A stretch of DNA of 64,000 nucleotides from Macrostomum hystrix (GCA_950097015.1 CATNEN010000037.1:1-64000); one strand, 5' to 3'. Shown: positions 1 through 12,150, counted from the first letter of the stretch. Program-made: numbers and translations. Notes: generated from the letters alone by a model not told the origin.

Positions 1-376
1 TCGTCGGGCAAAGATGAAGCGCGAAAACGAGGAGCTGAAGAACGACATGATGGCGACGCGAACGACGACTGGAACCATTGACGACGACGAGACTGCAGTC
101 GATGACGACGATGTTGATGACATCGGAGCCGAGCAGGACGTTGAAGATCTAGACGAGCCGATCAATCTGTCCGTTGATCTGGGACTCCGTCATCGGGCCA
201 GCGGAAAGCGATCGACTGCAGACCGACATGACCAGCCGTCGACTTCTTCATGTTCGTCATCTGGTGGCGATTCTTCCAACATCGAAGACGAAGACGCGGA
301 GGAGGCTGTGGCGGACACTCCGAAGCTGCTTAGCGCCAGCCACATCAAGAAGCGCAAACTGCTGTCCACAGCCTGA
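1..376 (+). CDS. lbx: Ladybird-like (Lbx) homeobox protein, C-terminal exon, partial
   Basis: This is the 3' end of a homeobox transcription factor gene; the 5' part lies outside the window. The reading frame enters at base 2, and base 1 is the last base of an Asn codon. The first residues, (N)RRAKMKRENEELKND, match the end of homeodomain helix 3 and the short extension typical of ladybird/Lbx proteins (RRAKLKRDxEELK). An acidic Asp-rich stretch follows, then EPINLSVDLGLR (a PxxLS-type motif that could recruit CtBP), a Ser-rich stretch, another acidic stretch and a basic tail ending KKRKLLSTA. The stop is TGA at 374-376. In other bilaterians Lbx proteins specify muscle and neural cells. The homeodomain assignment is strong. 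Lbx rather than another NK-type class rests on about 15 residues. Confidence 0.7.
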   Translation, partial: RRAKMKRENEELKNDMMATRTTTGTIDDDETAVDDDDVDDIGAEQDVEDLDEPINLSVDLGLRHRASGKRSTADRHDQPSTSSCSSSGGDSSNIEDEDAEEAVADTPKLLSASHIKKRKLLSTA

Positions 377-729
377 TGATGATGAGGCACAAGTTGGCTT
401 CAATTTACTGGTTTCAATCGAGTAAATAGTAACTCCTTGGATCCCTCTCACTTTCATCACTCTCTCCGCCAGCTTAAATGCGAATCTCATCTAGTTACCG
501 TCTTTATCTTTCCCTATTCGATTAGCTTAATTCGATTTCATTCATGATTTAGTTGCTTATGTCCTATCAGTTAATTTAGGAGGACTTGCACATAATTATA
601 GGATTGTCACATCTAAGCCCTGTACATATTGGTTGAAACATCTTATTTGTTATTGTTTTAACTACGATGTTAATATGTATTATTACAAATTCAATTAGCA
701 GCCAGCTCGATACACGTATCATGCATACT

Positions 730-770
730 CACACACACACACACATATATATATACATATATGTATTCAT
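730..770. repeat. CA/TA microsatellite
   Basis: A run of about eight CA dinucleotides passes directly into alternating TA. The short open frame spanning it is an artefact of the repeat. Confidence 0.8.
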
Positions 771-2260
771 CTATAATATTGTAACTCGTATGGTATATAA
801 TATCTTTCCTGATTTTTTACAGCCTTTTTCCTGTACAACTAACTATTGGCTTGCTTGTCTGCCTTACAATCAGTTTTACTCTGCTCTATTGTTGTCTGGC
901 TGCCGCAATTAATAATAGATAGATTCCCTGTAATCAAGCTAAAACAAACAAAAATTATTCAAAATTATACAGTTTACTATATCTTATGGTTAACTATTGC
1001 GTGTTTATGAGGCTCTCTACCTCAATGCTAGTTTGATTGCTCTTCAAATATTTTTATTGCGTAAGCTAGTCTCTGATGGACACTTGGGCACCACTATACT
1101 AAAATGAAATTCTTGCTTGCTTGGTTGCTTATTATCTAAAGTTACCGGATGTAAAAGATGACAAATGATGAGACCAATGATTACTATCTAATCTATTGCA
1201 AAATATTCGCTACCAACGCGCAATGATCTTTGACTGCAGCAAAAGTCGCGCTGTCCAGATGACAAATCACTAACGCAAGCCTACACCAGACAGAAAAATA
1301 ATAAGTTAAGTCTGGTCCTACATTACACAGTATTCTTCCTTGTCTCGCGGGATTTCAAAATATTTTTCCGAATGTATATTAGGAGACAGTGGACACCGGA
1401 ACGCTGGAACAGCCGCTCTGGGAGTTGCCAAGGTGTTTGAATTCTTCGTCTATGGTGCAAATAATTTACGCGCAGTTTCTGGCCATTGAAGTGTTTGGCA
1501 GCGGGTCTTTCGTTAAGAGTGTCTTGCAGTGGGCGGCATTGGATGTTTTATACCTATAAGGGGGAGGGGAGCAAAAACCTTCTCTTTTTCAATTTTGCCA
1601 CTGGCCATACTTTCAAAAATGCTTTGCCGTTACTTTAATAATAACCGTGTTCTACAGAAAGTGCCACATAGCCTAATACAATTCTTAAATAAAAAAACTG
1701 TTCGAAATCTCCAGGAATGCTGCATGTCCAGCAGCTGCTTGGGACCCAACCACTCAGCCAAATATTCCCTTTGAAATTCTCCCCCACTGCCAACTAATGC
1801 ATTAGTGAACAAAATACTATATAGACAAGTAATTGGCTTCCCACACTGCAGGGTAGGGCAGAGAGAGCCTATATAAAATTGATTGCTAACAGGTCTCTGT
1901 CCTGTCTGTTTCACTCGAATATACAGTATATAATATGTAGGTATGTTTTAGTTGGGGACAAAGCTTACGTCTCGCCAACCACCTCAAGGGGATGACAGCT
2001 TTAACAAGTTGGCCGCCAATAATGCCTGCGGTTTGCCAGCCAAAGAAGCCACCACACACAATTGAGGTGGGACGATGCTGCGCCCAGTGCCAGCAATTGT
2101 GATACTTCATGCAGGGTAGTGGGCATTTTGACGGGCGCACGCAGATACAACAGTCGGTCTATGCACTGCTTTTGTGCCAATAACTAAACGTAAATTCCTG
2201 GTTAAAAACATAGATCTACAGCACCCGGCAACAACCACCCCACGCTAAGTTTCAAAATCT

Positions 2261-2285
2261 CAGTCAGTCAGTCAGTCAGTCAGTC
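2261..2285. repeat. (AGTC)n microsatellite
   Basis: Six consecutive copies of the tetranucleotide AGTC, followed by a degenerate copy. Confidence 0.85.
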
Positions 2286-5055
2286 GATCAGTACGACCCT
2301 TTCCCGCTTCCACTCACCTAGCCAACAACCGCAGTAAAGCAGCCAAACCCCATGCAATCTCTCCACTTTGGGATCCGTAATTACTGTCGATGACAAATGA
2401 CAGCGCCTGCCATCATAGCTGATACTGGTTCGGCTGCAGAGGACTGTCGCTTCCTCAGTCATCAGTAGAGTAGCTGCCTAGTATTGGCCGTTTGGCGCTG
2501 CCAATGCCAAAAGGCAGTTTGAAATCGGAGCCAATTCAGATATATAGATTATCAGATGCGTGTTGCGGCGTAACACTGGAGACAACTAGTTTTTACTGCT
2601 GCACTGCTGCAGAAAATCTGGAAAGGAATTCCAATATGTCTCCGCCCCCCAGACCCGTGATCCGGACCACTTCGCGAAGGCATTCCATTTGCAATTCCGA
2701 GCAGCTGGGTTTGGGAAGTTGCGGCACTTCTAAGGAATTGCTCCGAATACCCTGCCACTACTTATCGGCACCTCCTTTGCCCAATTTCCTTCTTTCCGGT
2801 GCCAAAGCTTACTGCTTTCGGGGGTGGATAATTTTCATCATGAAGCAGCCATAAAAACTCATTCACTTTTGCTTGGCCCCACTTTGTTTTACTGTCTTTG
2901 GTGTCTTGATACCATTTCTGTTTGACAAATCCATTAAACAACGCTGTTCAACTCTTCACTCTCTCTGGACTTCAGAAGCCCATGCATGTATTTCATGCGA
3001 TGTTCTACAACGATAGGATCCAGTAAATTACATGCCGTATGTATACGAATTCAGCATAGGAAGCAGTACATGCATAATTGCATAGGTATGTAGTGCCAAA
3101 ATAGTTAACGAAGAAATAATTGGCTCATCTTCTAATTCTTTATTATCACAATTGCTGCAGTAAAAACGAGTCCGCGCCTAAAAGACATAGGAGTGCATGG
3201 ATCAAAAGAAAAGTATAAAAAAAACTAGTTTATTTAGGCATTCATACAAAGCTCTGCTCTGCTAAAAAGATATGTTCGAGACAACAAATTTGCAGGTAAA
3301 AATATACCGTTTTCTAAAGCTTTTCACTGTTATGTAAAATTTTACGCATGTAATCGTCTGTATCGTCGATCGTCAGTAGAGCTCTTTTGAGAGCTAGTTT
3401 TTTTAGAATGCACGCCTATTCGATGCCATATTTTATAGCGGTAATGCAATGTAATCCATGAACACACTCGATAAATAATTTACGGTAGAACTGACGATAA
3501 TTTTTCGAAAATGTAAGCTTATGTTTCGACGAAATTTCTACAGATAATGACTACTATATACCGACTCAAAATCGTCACAGTATCTTTTGGCGCTAGTTCT
3601 GATCATTTAATTAAAAACCATCGGACGAAATCGATTTCATACAAGCTCGTTGAAAAATCAAACCATCAGCACCGCGCGGTGCTTTAATGATTCAATCGAT
3701 AAAACAAAAACCTAGTTTTATTAACTGCAAATAGCATTTTCTTAACGGTTGTATGTAGTTTATTTATTTAAAAATAATTTTAAAACTGATGCTGAGTAAA
3801 ACGAACAATGTACACGATATTTACAATTTTAGCTAACAACTAAAAAAGTTTAATCTGCCGTTCAGTGATCATTTTATTTGCATAAACTGATAAACTTTAA
3901 GATGCGTAATTTAGAGAACAAAGATGCCAGCTAGTCAGCCCAAGTCTCATACGTTCGTAAAAAACGAGATAAGGAAGTCAAGGCGGTCGCGGACTCGGGT
4001 TTGAGTCCGATGGCCTGCAAATTAGCAAATATGAATAATTAGGGCAAAAATATTTTGCTTAATTTGTCATGATTTATCGTTTTTAACTCTTTGTACTAAA
4101 TCTTTCGGACGCTTTTAAAACATACAACATAACTGTGCATTGCCATCAATCAAAACACGCAAAAATGCTATGTATTCTGAATTTAGCGACTATTTAACAT
4201 ATTAAGTCTTAGTATATAGAGTGCAGTTACTTTACAACTAAATGCTAAACAATCCCTGCAAACTTAAGAGTATAAACTTAGGGAAGGAAATTTTGAAAGA
4301 TAGAAACTTTAGAGTTATTTAAAGCAAATGAAATGACGAATGTAAAAATAGTATAACATAAAAATATACAAACTTTTGAAGGACAATGGAAGTCAAAAAG
4401 AGTATAAATGAATATATTTTTGTCTGCTAATATGTTAGATGTTATTGGTGATTTTGATTTTGATTTAGTTTACAAATACTCAACTAATTTGGCATTTGAG
4501 CATAGATATGTAAATCCTTAAACTGCAGCTCAAATGCAAGGGCTAAGATTTAGTAAGTTCTAGTTGTTATTGGTCATTGCTAAAGAGTTAGGACTTTTCA
4601 ATTTAAGATTTTTGGATCTTTGATGAGATGCTAGATGTTTCTTTGTGAATGGATAATGCTTTAAGAAATTGTAATAAATGTTTAAGAAATTTAAGGTTAT
4701 TTTAATAAAAACATATATATATTTAAGTAAGAAAACATTTATACATAGAAAGTTATTGCATTTCTATTTGGAATTTCTCCACATACTTTGAAATGCTTGT
4801 TCAAAAATCTGCATAAATGCTTTTTGTTGACTTAACATATATTTTCTTCAGATTTATTGCAATTAAGATTAGAAACCTATCTTTGCCTTTTTGGATTCTT
4901 TCTAAATAGCAAAAATGTAGCTTTTCGATTTGCAAAATATAAATAACAGGTCTACCTTTAGTTGCAATGTATGTATCTTACTACTAAAAGTAGACAAATG
5001 AATCAAAGTTGTTTCTGAAGTATGTTTTAGCCATTGAAATTTCAGCCCAGCAGTC

Positions 5056-7568
5056 ATGGCCGAGAAGAAGGAAGGCAAGGAACCAAAGAATGCTGTCCAC
5101 CAGAACGCCATCATGGTTGAAACCATCAAGAAGGAGAATTTTCACCAGAAGCTCTACACCAGCTATGGTGTCAATCCGTTTAGAAAGAGTAAGAAGCTAC
5201 ACATAGTTTTATTTCTGAACTACGGGATAACGTTATACTTAATAATTGTCACTATATTTGGACCTTAATTCTGAGGGCTAAATTTGGAAATCACACAAAT
5301 CAACAAAAATGGACCAGAAATGATTTGCTCCTCTAATTTTCTCGAGTTTTTCTATTTCATTTAATTTTTAGTTCACACTCTGACACCGAAGCCAAACGCT
5401 CCGCCGGAGGATCTGTCAAGCATTACCGAGGAAGACAGTGAGTTAAACCCTGTGTTTAAGGATCTAATTCAATTGCTGCACTCGTAATGTCTTAAAAGTG
5501 CAGATTTGGGTTTGACTGCCCCTGCCTATTTCTAGGCCATTTTGTTGGCGTCATCGAGCGAGCCCATCTGGAGCCGACAAAAAAGTACACAGTGCCGCAG
5601 ACGGAATCGCAAGAGATCGGATGGATCACCAAGCCTTTGGTCAGTGAAGCCTTTGGTGATTGATCTTGATAAACGTTCGATGAAATATCATAGCGCGAGC
5701 TAGAAGTAGAGTGCCAGAGGAGGTATTAGTGCCAGAGGAGGTATTAGAGTGCCAGAGGAGGTATTGGTGCCAGAGGAGGTATTAGAGTGCCAGAGGAGGT
5801 ATTAGAGTGCCAGAGGAGGTATTAGAGTGCCAGAGGAGGTATTAGAGTGCCAGAGGAGGTATTAGAGTGCCAGAGGAGGTATTAGAGTGCCAGAGGAGGT
5901 ATTATAGTGCCAGAGGAGGTATTATAGTGCCAGAGGAGGTATTAGAGTGCCAGAGGAGGTATTAGAGTGCCAGAGGAGGTATTATAGTGCCAGAGGAGGT
6001 ATTAGAGTGCCAGAGGAGGTTTATAGTGCCAGAGGAGGTATTATAGTGCCAGAGGAGGTATTAGAGTGCCAGAGGAGGTATTAGAGTGCCAGAGGAGGTA
6101 TTAGTGCCAGAGGAAGTGTTGTACTCGCGACTTCCCGGAGGGGTGCCCCTAGGAGGGTCAGAGTACGCGGGCCCGTGCTGGCCTGCGTCAGGGCGCGAGT
6201 GTCCGCACGGGACCCTAAGTCTGGGGCGTCAGGACGCACCCAAGTGGCCGGCACACGCGTCGGGACGCTGTGATGTCGATCACCCTTCAGCGGGGCGTCA
6301 GGGCGCACGAGCTGGCGTCTGAGTACAGCGGGCGTACAGTACAGGGTGACCCCTGGCTGGCTACCTGGTCTAGTCCCCCTCCTTAGTCGGCGTCAGGACA
6401 CACGGACGGTCCCCACTACAGCCCCCGAAATGAAGGAGACAAGGCAGCGACTTACTTCTGGTTCACTCGCACTCGTGCGTGTAGTCAACTTCGTGCAGCG
6501 GACTTCTGATGGCGGCTGGCAGACCGGGTGGTCGATATTTATTAGTTATTATTTGTGCGTGGGGGACGGGTTAAGGAAACAGTGGTCAGGCGTTGTAGAG
6601 CGTGAACACGCGCACGGGGCAGCCACCCGCCCCCGGCCGCGCCTTTATAGGACACGGCTCACCAAGGGCCGGGGCCCCCTCCCCCGCCCCACCCCCACCC
6701 ACCACCCCGGCCCAGCTACCCACCGGCCAATCACGGCGCAGCTGGGGGAGGGGCAGCCTGGGGCGAGGACCAAAAATGGCGGCCCAGCCAACCACCGCGC
6801 AGCCAAAACAATGGCGGCTAAGCGGCGTACACCGCTGAGCCTTTACCGCCAAAACAACAATGCCAAAAACAACTGCGAGTGCACTTGTTGCGCAGGGGGG
6901 GCGAGTGCACTTGAGCAGTGCAAGCGCACGTGCACAACAGAAGTATTAGTGCCAGAGGAGGTATTAGAGTGCCAGAGGAGGTATTAGAGTGCCAGAGGAG
7001 GTATTAGTGCCAGAGGAGGTATTAGTGCCAGAGGAGGTATTAGAGTGCCAGAGGAGGTATCAGAGTGCCAGAGGAGGTATTAGAGTGCCGGAGGAGGTAT
7101 TAGAGTGCCGGAGGAGGTATTAGAGTGCCAGAGGAGGTATTAGAGTGCCAGAGGAGGTATTAAAGTGCCAGAGGAGGTATTAGAGTGCCAGAGGAGGTAT
7201 TAGAGTGCCAGAGGAGGTATTATAGTGCCAGAGGAGGTATTAGTGCCAGAGGAGGTATTAGTGCCAGAGGAGGTATTAGAGTGCCAAAGGAGGTATAAGA
7301 GTGCCAGAGGATGACATTGGAGTGTCAGAGGGGGTAGTGGAGTGCCAGATAGTCAATGGATTGCCTATCTGGGTTATCAGTTTTTCAAATAATGAAGTTG
7401 CTTTCTTTATCTCTGTATTTATCACTTTCATTGTCACTTCAGCTAGAAACCAACAAAGCCGACAGTAGGCTCTACTTCCCGAAGAACACCTGCGAAATCA
7501 CCAAATACATGGACGCATATTGGCGGTTCAAAGGCGCGGACGGCAAGACCGAGGCCAAGAAGGCATAA
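5056..7568 (+). CDS. cfap144: CFAP144 (FAM183-family) ciliary microtubule-associated protein
   Basis: Four exons rebuild an uninterrupted 142-residue protein: 5056-5188, 5372-5437, 5536-5639 and 7443-7568. All junctions are GT-AG (donors GTAAGA, GTGAGT, GTCAGT) and the phases agree (1, 1, 0). The start is ATG in a good context (AGTCATGGCC). Family landmarks in order are the N-terminal HQNAIMVETIKKE, HQKLYTSYGVNPF, then HTLTPKPNAPP after intron 1, PQTESQEIGWITKPL in exon 3, and ITKYMDAYWRFKG near the C terminus. FAM183/CFAP144 proteins are small axonemal proteins bound inside ciliary doublet microtubules, and the length is normal for the family. Intron 3 (5640-7442) is unusual: it is mostly a 20-bp minisatellite interrupted by a solo LTR. 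Confidence 0.87.
5706..6116. repeat. 20-bp minisatellite, left block
   Basis: About twenty tandem copies of GTATTAGAGTGCCAGAGGAG, with variants that lack the AGA (giving 17-bp units) or change AGAG to ATAG. It lies inside CFAP144 intron 3 and continues beyond the inserted LTR, so both blocks are one array. Confidence 0.95.
6117..6939 (-). mobile_element. Solo LTR of a retrotransposon, inserted in the minisatellite
   Basis: This is an 823-bp, very GC-rich block with ends TGTTGT...ACAACA, the usual TG...CA termini with a short inverted repeat. It is flanked by the direct duplication GAAG (6113-6116 and 6940-6943). Removing the block plus one GAAG restores a continuous minisatellite unit, which shows that it is an insertion. 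On the minus strand it has a CCAAT-type ATTGG box (6731-6727), TATAAA (6649-6644) and AATAAA (6543-6538), the expected U3-R-U5 order, so the element reads right to left. No internal retroelement genes are present, hence a solo LTR. The superfamily cannot be told from the LTR alone. A 4-bp duplication fits several groups. Confidence 0.82.
6538..6731 (-). promoter_or_regulatory. LTR promoter and polyadenylation signals (minus strand)
   Basis: ATTGG at 6731-6727, TATAAA at 6649-6644 and AATAAA at 6543-6538 occur in transcription order. The TATA-to-polyA spacing of about 100 bp is normal for an LTR R region. Any transcript would run antisense to CFAP144. Confidence 0.55.
6944..7316. repeat. 20-bp minisatellite, right block
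   Basis: Continuation of the same GTATTAGAGTGCCAGAGGAG array on the far side of the LTR, with occasional CCGGAGG and TAAAG variants. It decays into degenerate copies to about 7345, shortly before the acceptor of CFAP144 exon 4. Confidence 0.95.
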
Positions 7569-9383
7569 TCTCTTTAAATGGCGGCCAGTTAAGTGTTTCC
7601 CATAGCAACGGAATAATAGTTGAACTTACTTTCTCTTCATTTTTTGTCAATTCCTCTCGGATGTGTTATTATTCGTGTAACTATTTATTTTTGCATGCGC
7701 TTAAAATCTATACCGTATTTGCTTGTTGAATACGTCAGTTTTTTAGCCACAAGCCAAATTTTGGTAAGAAGTTATTCTGCTGTCTCAAAGTAAGTTTATT
7801 TTGTTTAACTGCTTCTTCTTAAAAAATCGAAGAAAAACTGATAGGAGTGAATTTTTCTTACTAAGCTTCATAGCGACGCAAATATATGAATATATTCTTT
7901 AATTTCTCACATACAAACTAATGAAAATGTACGTAGTTAAAGAAGACATGTTGAATGTTGAGTTTTATTCTTTTCCTGACGCTTTTCCTTAAAAAGAAGT
8001 CCCAATGAAAGAGAAAAAAAATCGGAGAAAATTATAGAAATATTAGTAATGTGTAAAGATTTGATGACATGAAAGAAATATTTTTTAACTGCTTTAATTG
8101 ACACTTGACACTAAATTCAGTAGAGTGCTTCCGCTCAGCTGCAAACATGCACTGGGAGGAAAATGGGGTGGGTTTGGCGGCCTTCCCAGTCCACCGACTG
8201 AACGGCTGTGCAAAATCGTTGGGAAGCTACGAAGCTATATATGCCACTTGGTGGTACATCTACTGTATATGGTCCAATTGGGCAAAGTTTATCGGCCATG
8301 AATTCGTGCATCACCTTCATTGTTCGTGAAGAGTTTTGCGTGTTGATCAGACACACGAAACTCCCACTTCTAGACAATGGGCAATGGGGAACAATTGCCT
8401 AGGAATTTATAACAGTCACGTGACACTTACTGCAATTGCTTCTTGTTCCTTGAGTAGTTTGTAGTCTTCTGGTCTTCGAAAGCCGGCGGTTCTTATTCTC
8501 CTAGTACTGATCGACCGTGAAGTATCGATTCTGTTGCTTCTTGAGTCTTTGTAGTCTTGTCTTCTTTGTCTTCTTGGCAGCTGCTTGAGTTTGTCTGTTG
8601 GCCAATAAATGACGAGGAGCGAATCAGACTACTTGTCGGTTTCCTCGAGCTCGGAATTCACAATAGAAACGTGCGCCCTAGTGAACAATTGAAATCTCTC
8701 TTGTAAAGATTCTCTAATAGGTCATCCTGAAGGGCGTCTTCTTCGTTACCTCCGAAAGATAACGGATAACTCAAATCAAATCAATCAATAATCCTCTAGG
8801 AATGTATCCTAGGAAACAAGGAGGCCTTTCTCAAATGTATCGACTATATGTGGCTCTCGTAAACTCAGTTCAATTCAACAACGATTGCTAGCAATAAATA
8901 ACTGTCTAGTAAAGCGCTTACCACTTGTCTTTCCCTCAGAGATGAGTCCTCTTCTTCGTAAGGTGTTTTGAAGTCCGGTGGACCGCTTCGAGTCTGAATT
9001 TTCAGCTCAGATTTTCGCTTGAATTTATAGTAAAATTTTGGGGAAAAACCGGTTCTACTACCGGGTGTTTACTTAGGCCACACATATTTGTTTAGTGAGT
9101 CATGATTGTGAGTTTTACCATATTTGGAATATTGTGTAAATACAGATACAGAAACCGATGAGTCATAATTGTTTGTCTTACCATATTTGGAATTCAAGCA
9201 AATCCAGCTGTCGAGAACCAGTTCTCCGGTTTCATGTCACATGACTTGTTTCTAAAAATAGCGCATGACTCATTCCTAAAAATAGATTAAACGTTATGGC
9301 TGAGGTTTCCTTGTGGCATTACTTTAAGTAGCGCGTTAAGTAAAAGCATATTTTACAACTCTCTACATTCGGGTTGTAGCCTA
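7569..9383. other. Intergenic, nothing recognised
   Basis: Downstream of CFAP144. Short open frames around 8098-8402 on both strands have no recognisable domain and overlap each other in several frames, so I do not call them. No repeat array or RNA gene is visible. Confidence 0.5.
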
Positions 9384-9690
9384 TAGAGAAGGGTTGTAGC
9401 CTAGAGGTTAGAGCGTCCGATTCACGACTTGAAGGTCAGGGGTTCGATTCTCGGCTCCAACGGAACAATTTGTATCCTAATTTAGCACGACTCTTAGCCA
9501 TGCATTTGCTTTAGTTCACCCAGCTGTTAAACGGATACCAGCATTTGCTGGTATTTGATGGACTGAACAGCCGTACGCAGCCTTCAGATGCGCCGCGCAA
9601 TAGCTGCGGCTGTGCTGTCGGCTGCAAATCTGATCTTATTATAGGGCAGGTGCTATCCATTACAATTAATAATAGCATATATTATAATGT
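9384..9690 (+). mobile_element. tRNA-derived SINE, family 1, copy 1
   Basis: The head looks like a tRNA: A-box-like TAGCCTAGAGG near 9395 and B-box GGTTCGATTCT near 9440, with 5' GTTGTAG able to pair with CTCCAAC. The body then shares long blocks with the reverse complement of 11385-11680, including ACAATTTGT, CACCCAGCTGTTAAA, CTGAACAGC and TGCGGCTGTGCTGTCGGCTG. Two copies in opposite orientation with the same head and body show that it is a dispersed element and not a tRNA gene. The 3' end is AT-rich with ATT-like units. Confidence 0.82.
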
Positions 9691-11384
9691 TCGTGCATGT
9701 TTTAGCTTGCTTATCCAACCAAATGAAAATAAAGAAAAGCAGCTAAGTCTAATTTTGTAGCTTATTAAAAAATCTGCGGAAGTCGAGTTTTCTGCCCTTT
9801 TACAGCTCCAATTTATTTTGTTCTGAAGTGTCGCAACAAGCGTTTCCTGTTAGGCTGCCGCTGTTCTCGGAAGTGTTGGTAGTTGATAGCGTAACATTAC
9901 TGCTTCACTTCTATTTTCGCTCCTGCAAGCTTCTTCTCCTGCCCAAGAAGAAGCTTACTTCTCAAAATAAAAATCGAAATTAAAAAAGTCGAATTTTAAT
10001 TATAACTTTCCTTTGCTACGTATATGGGTTAAAGGAAAGTTAATTGAAGAGAATATTGGCGAGAATAGTAAAAAGTAATAATCCACTGCAACGTCTTTGA
10101 TTCTCGCCTTTTTACATCTTGGTCATTGATTTGTCTGTTTTAATATAAATACCTGTTCCAAGGACCACTACAAGGTAGACTTCTATTGTTCCTTGATCTG
10201 AACAGCCATAAATAAAAAACTTGTAATGGCTTCGATTTTAGCATTTGAAATTTTAATAAAATCCAGAAATAATTCTACGTAGACTCTAAAGTAGTGCAGT
10301 TTTTAAGAGCTATGTGAAAGATCAGATTTGTTTTTTTTAACTTATCTTTCTTGGAAACACTTGACACCCATGACATCCTAGGCCTACTACAGCTAGGGCG
10401 ATATGTATCTACTGTATGTCATTTGTCATTGTACTTAAACGTTAAATGTACATGGCAGATTCAAGATAGCTTGACATAGAAAGAATAATTTCTCCGTCCT
10501 ACAACAGCCCCATAATACTAAGATGATAGAAAATGTGAACCATGCTGTCATATGCTGTCCCATTTTCCATGGTCCCATAATAAAAAACTTGCATTGGCAT
10601 AAGCCTATAGGCCTAAAGTATAAGTATTGTGCTGTGAATCACGAAGTTTACCCACAAAAAGGTCTTACAAAAACATTTAGAGAAATAGGCCTATTCACCA
10701 GTTTTTATAAAAATTCAGAAAGTGGCAATTAAAAAAGATATGATTTTAAAATAAGTTTGTTAGATTTTTAGATTAGCTATTTAATGAAATTAATTAATGT
10801 TCATCTTCATAACTTACAAAATCTGGACTCTGGACTAGTACTAGCTTAGCTTATAGTTATAGCTAGGCCTACTTTTTTAAATTTTGAGTTACCCTTTATA
10901 AATATTTTATGCTAATCTTTTGAATTGAGCTCACGCTTTTGGTAGCTTATTAATTTTTTTAAACTAAGGAAGAGCATTGTTTTAATTTATTTAATTTTCA
11001 ACATGTTTTGCCTTTGCTTAAGGCATCATCAGGAACAGTTTATGTGGTGAAAGTTGACATAGACAGTAAATAAATAGGGTTGAGTAAGATTCACTAAGTC
11101 AATGTAAATAGGTATGGGGTCATTTGAATTGCACAAAAATGCACACAAGGGTGAATAGATCAAAGGTTACGTAATAGAGGGAGTAAAGAGAGAGAGAAAA
11201 GAGTGAGTGAGAGTGAGGTAGTACTAATGGCAATGCATGCCTGAGTTTTTTGGGCATATGCACATGAGAAGTTAACTAATCTCCCTCAACAATTAAAAAA
11301 ATCATAGTTGAGCAAAAAAATACTTTTTTAATTAAAGAGAAAAATTTGGCACTGATAGGCCTACTATTTGCATTTATATAATAG
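9691..11384. other. Intergenic, with a possible Penelope-like remnant
   Basis: AT-rich DNA without a convincing gene. Around 10999-11037 the minus strand reads CCTGATGATGCCTTAAGC followed by AAGGCAAAACATGTTG. This resembles the CTGATGA...GGCGAAAC motif seen at the ends of Penelope-like retroelements, but the similarity is short. A purine-rich GAGA stretch lies near 11180. Confidence 0.35.
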
Positions 11385-11680
11385 TTAATAATAATAATAA
11401 TTGATTACACCTGCCCCAATTGGGTCAGATGTGCAGCCGACAGCACAGCCGCAGCTAATGCGCGGCGCATCTGAAGGCTGCGTACAGCTGTTCAGTCCAT
11501 GGACTGGGGGGATGCCACACCCACCTTCAATTATCCCAGCTGATGCTGGTACCCATTTAACAGCTGGGTGAACTGAAGCAATGCAGACTTAAGTGTCTTG
11601 CTAAAGGACACAAATTGTTCCAGTGGAGTCGGGAATCGAACCCCCGACCTTCAAGTCGTGAGTCTGACGCCTCACTATAT
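11385..11680 (-). mobile_element. tRNA-derived SINE, family 1, copy 2
   Basis: Read on the minus strand it starts with a tRNA-like head containing B-box GGTTCGATTCCC near 11640, followed by the same body as copy 1 (GGTACCAGCATC, CTGAACAGC, CGCAGCCTTCAGATGCGC, GCAGCCGACAGC in one or other orientation). It ends in an (ATT)n tail at 11390-11402. It is less decayed than copy 1. Confidence 0.82.
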
Positions 11681-12150
11681 ATATATTATATTATATATAT
11701 GCATATAAATAGTATCTAATAGCTCTTTATTTCATATATCATAATAAAGTGATTCAAAGAACTTAAGCTTCTTAAGCTTAAGGTTTATGATATTTTAGTT
11801 AAGTAATTGCTATGATAGTAGTAGAAAATAATACTCATGATTCTACTTATTTCCAAAGTTTTTTATAAGAATAATAACATTTGTAGTTTGTATTTGGTTA
11901 AAATCAACATTTTTATGCACCTAAGTTATTAATTGCTTATTTGCTTACTTTATTAATATACTTCTCATATACCATATGTATATATACTATAATAAATATG
12001 TTTATAACATTTAGCTATTGTCAAACATTATATAATTCAATAGGCCTATATAAACATTGTTTGTAAATTTCTTTGAAGATTTTGTTGATTCAATCAATTA
12101 TCAGTACTTTCTGTCAGTGAATTTACCAAAATAATGATTAGATTTTTCAG

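Larger units (their letters stand above)
377..5055. other. Intergenic, including the homeobox 3' UTR
   Basis: AT-rich DNA with no open reading frame that resembles a protein family. The proximal part is presumably the homeobox 3' UTR. It holds a CA/TA microsatellite and a short AGTC repeat (listed separately). I see no RNA gene and no transposon end here. Confidence 0.6.

Noticed and set aside
6346-6987. 213-codon plus-strand frame in the GC-rich block
   Set aside because: It lies within the solo LTR and runs into the minisatellite. Low stop density follows from GC richness, and no domain is visible.
5706-7316. A CRISPR-like array, because of regular short repeats
   Set aside because: The units are directly adjacent with no unique spacers, the host is an animal and the array is intronic. 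The same applies to all other arrays here.
8098-8402. Four overlapping short frames of 64-80 codons
   Set aside because: They overlap in several frames on both strands, have no domain, splice pattern or repeat relationship, and so look like chance.
9388-9462. A tRNA gene with A and B boxes
   Set aside because: The same head plus a shared ~230-bp body occurs in inverted orientation at 11385-11680, so it is a SINE head and not a stand-alone tRNA gene. The anticodon stem also does not pair well.
10999-11037. A hammerhead-like CTGATGA...AAAC motif on the minus strand
   Set aside because: The stem II hairpin is present, but the conserved G of GAAA is an A and I cannot pair stems I and III. At most it is a decayed retroelement end.
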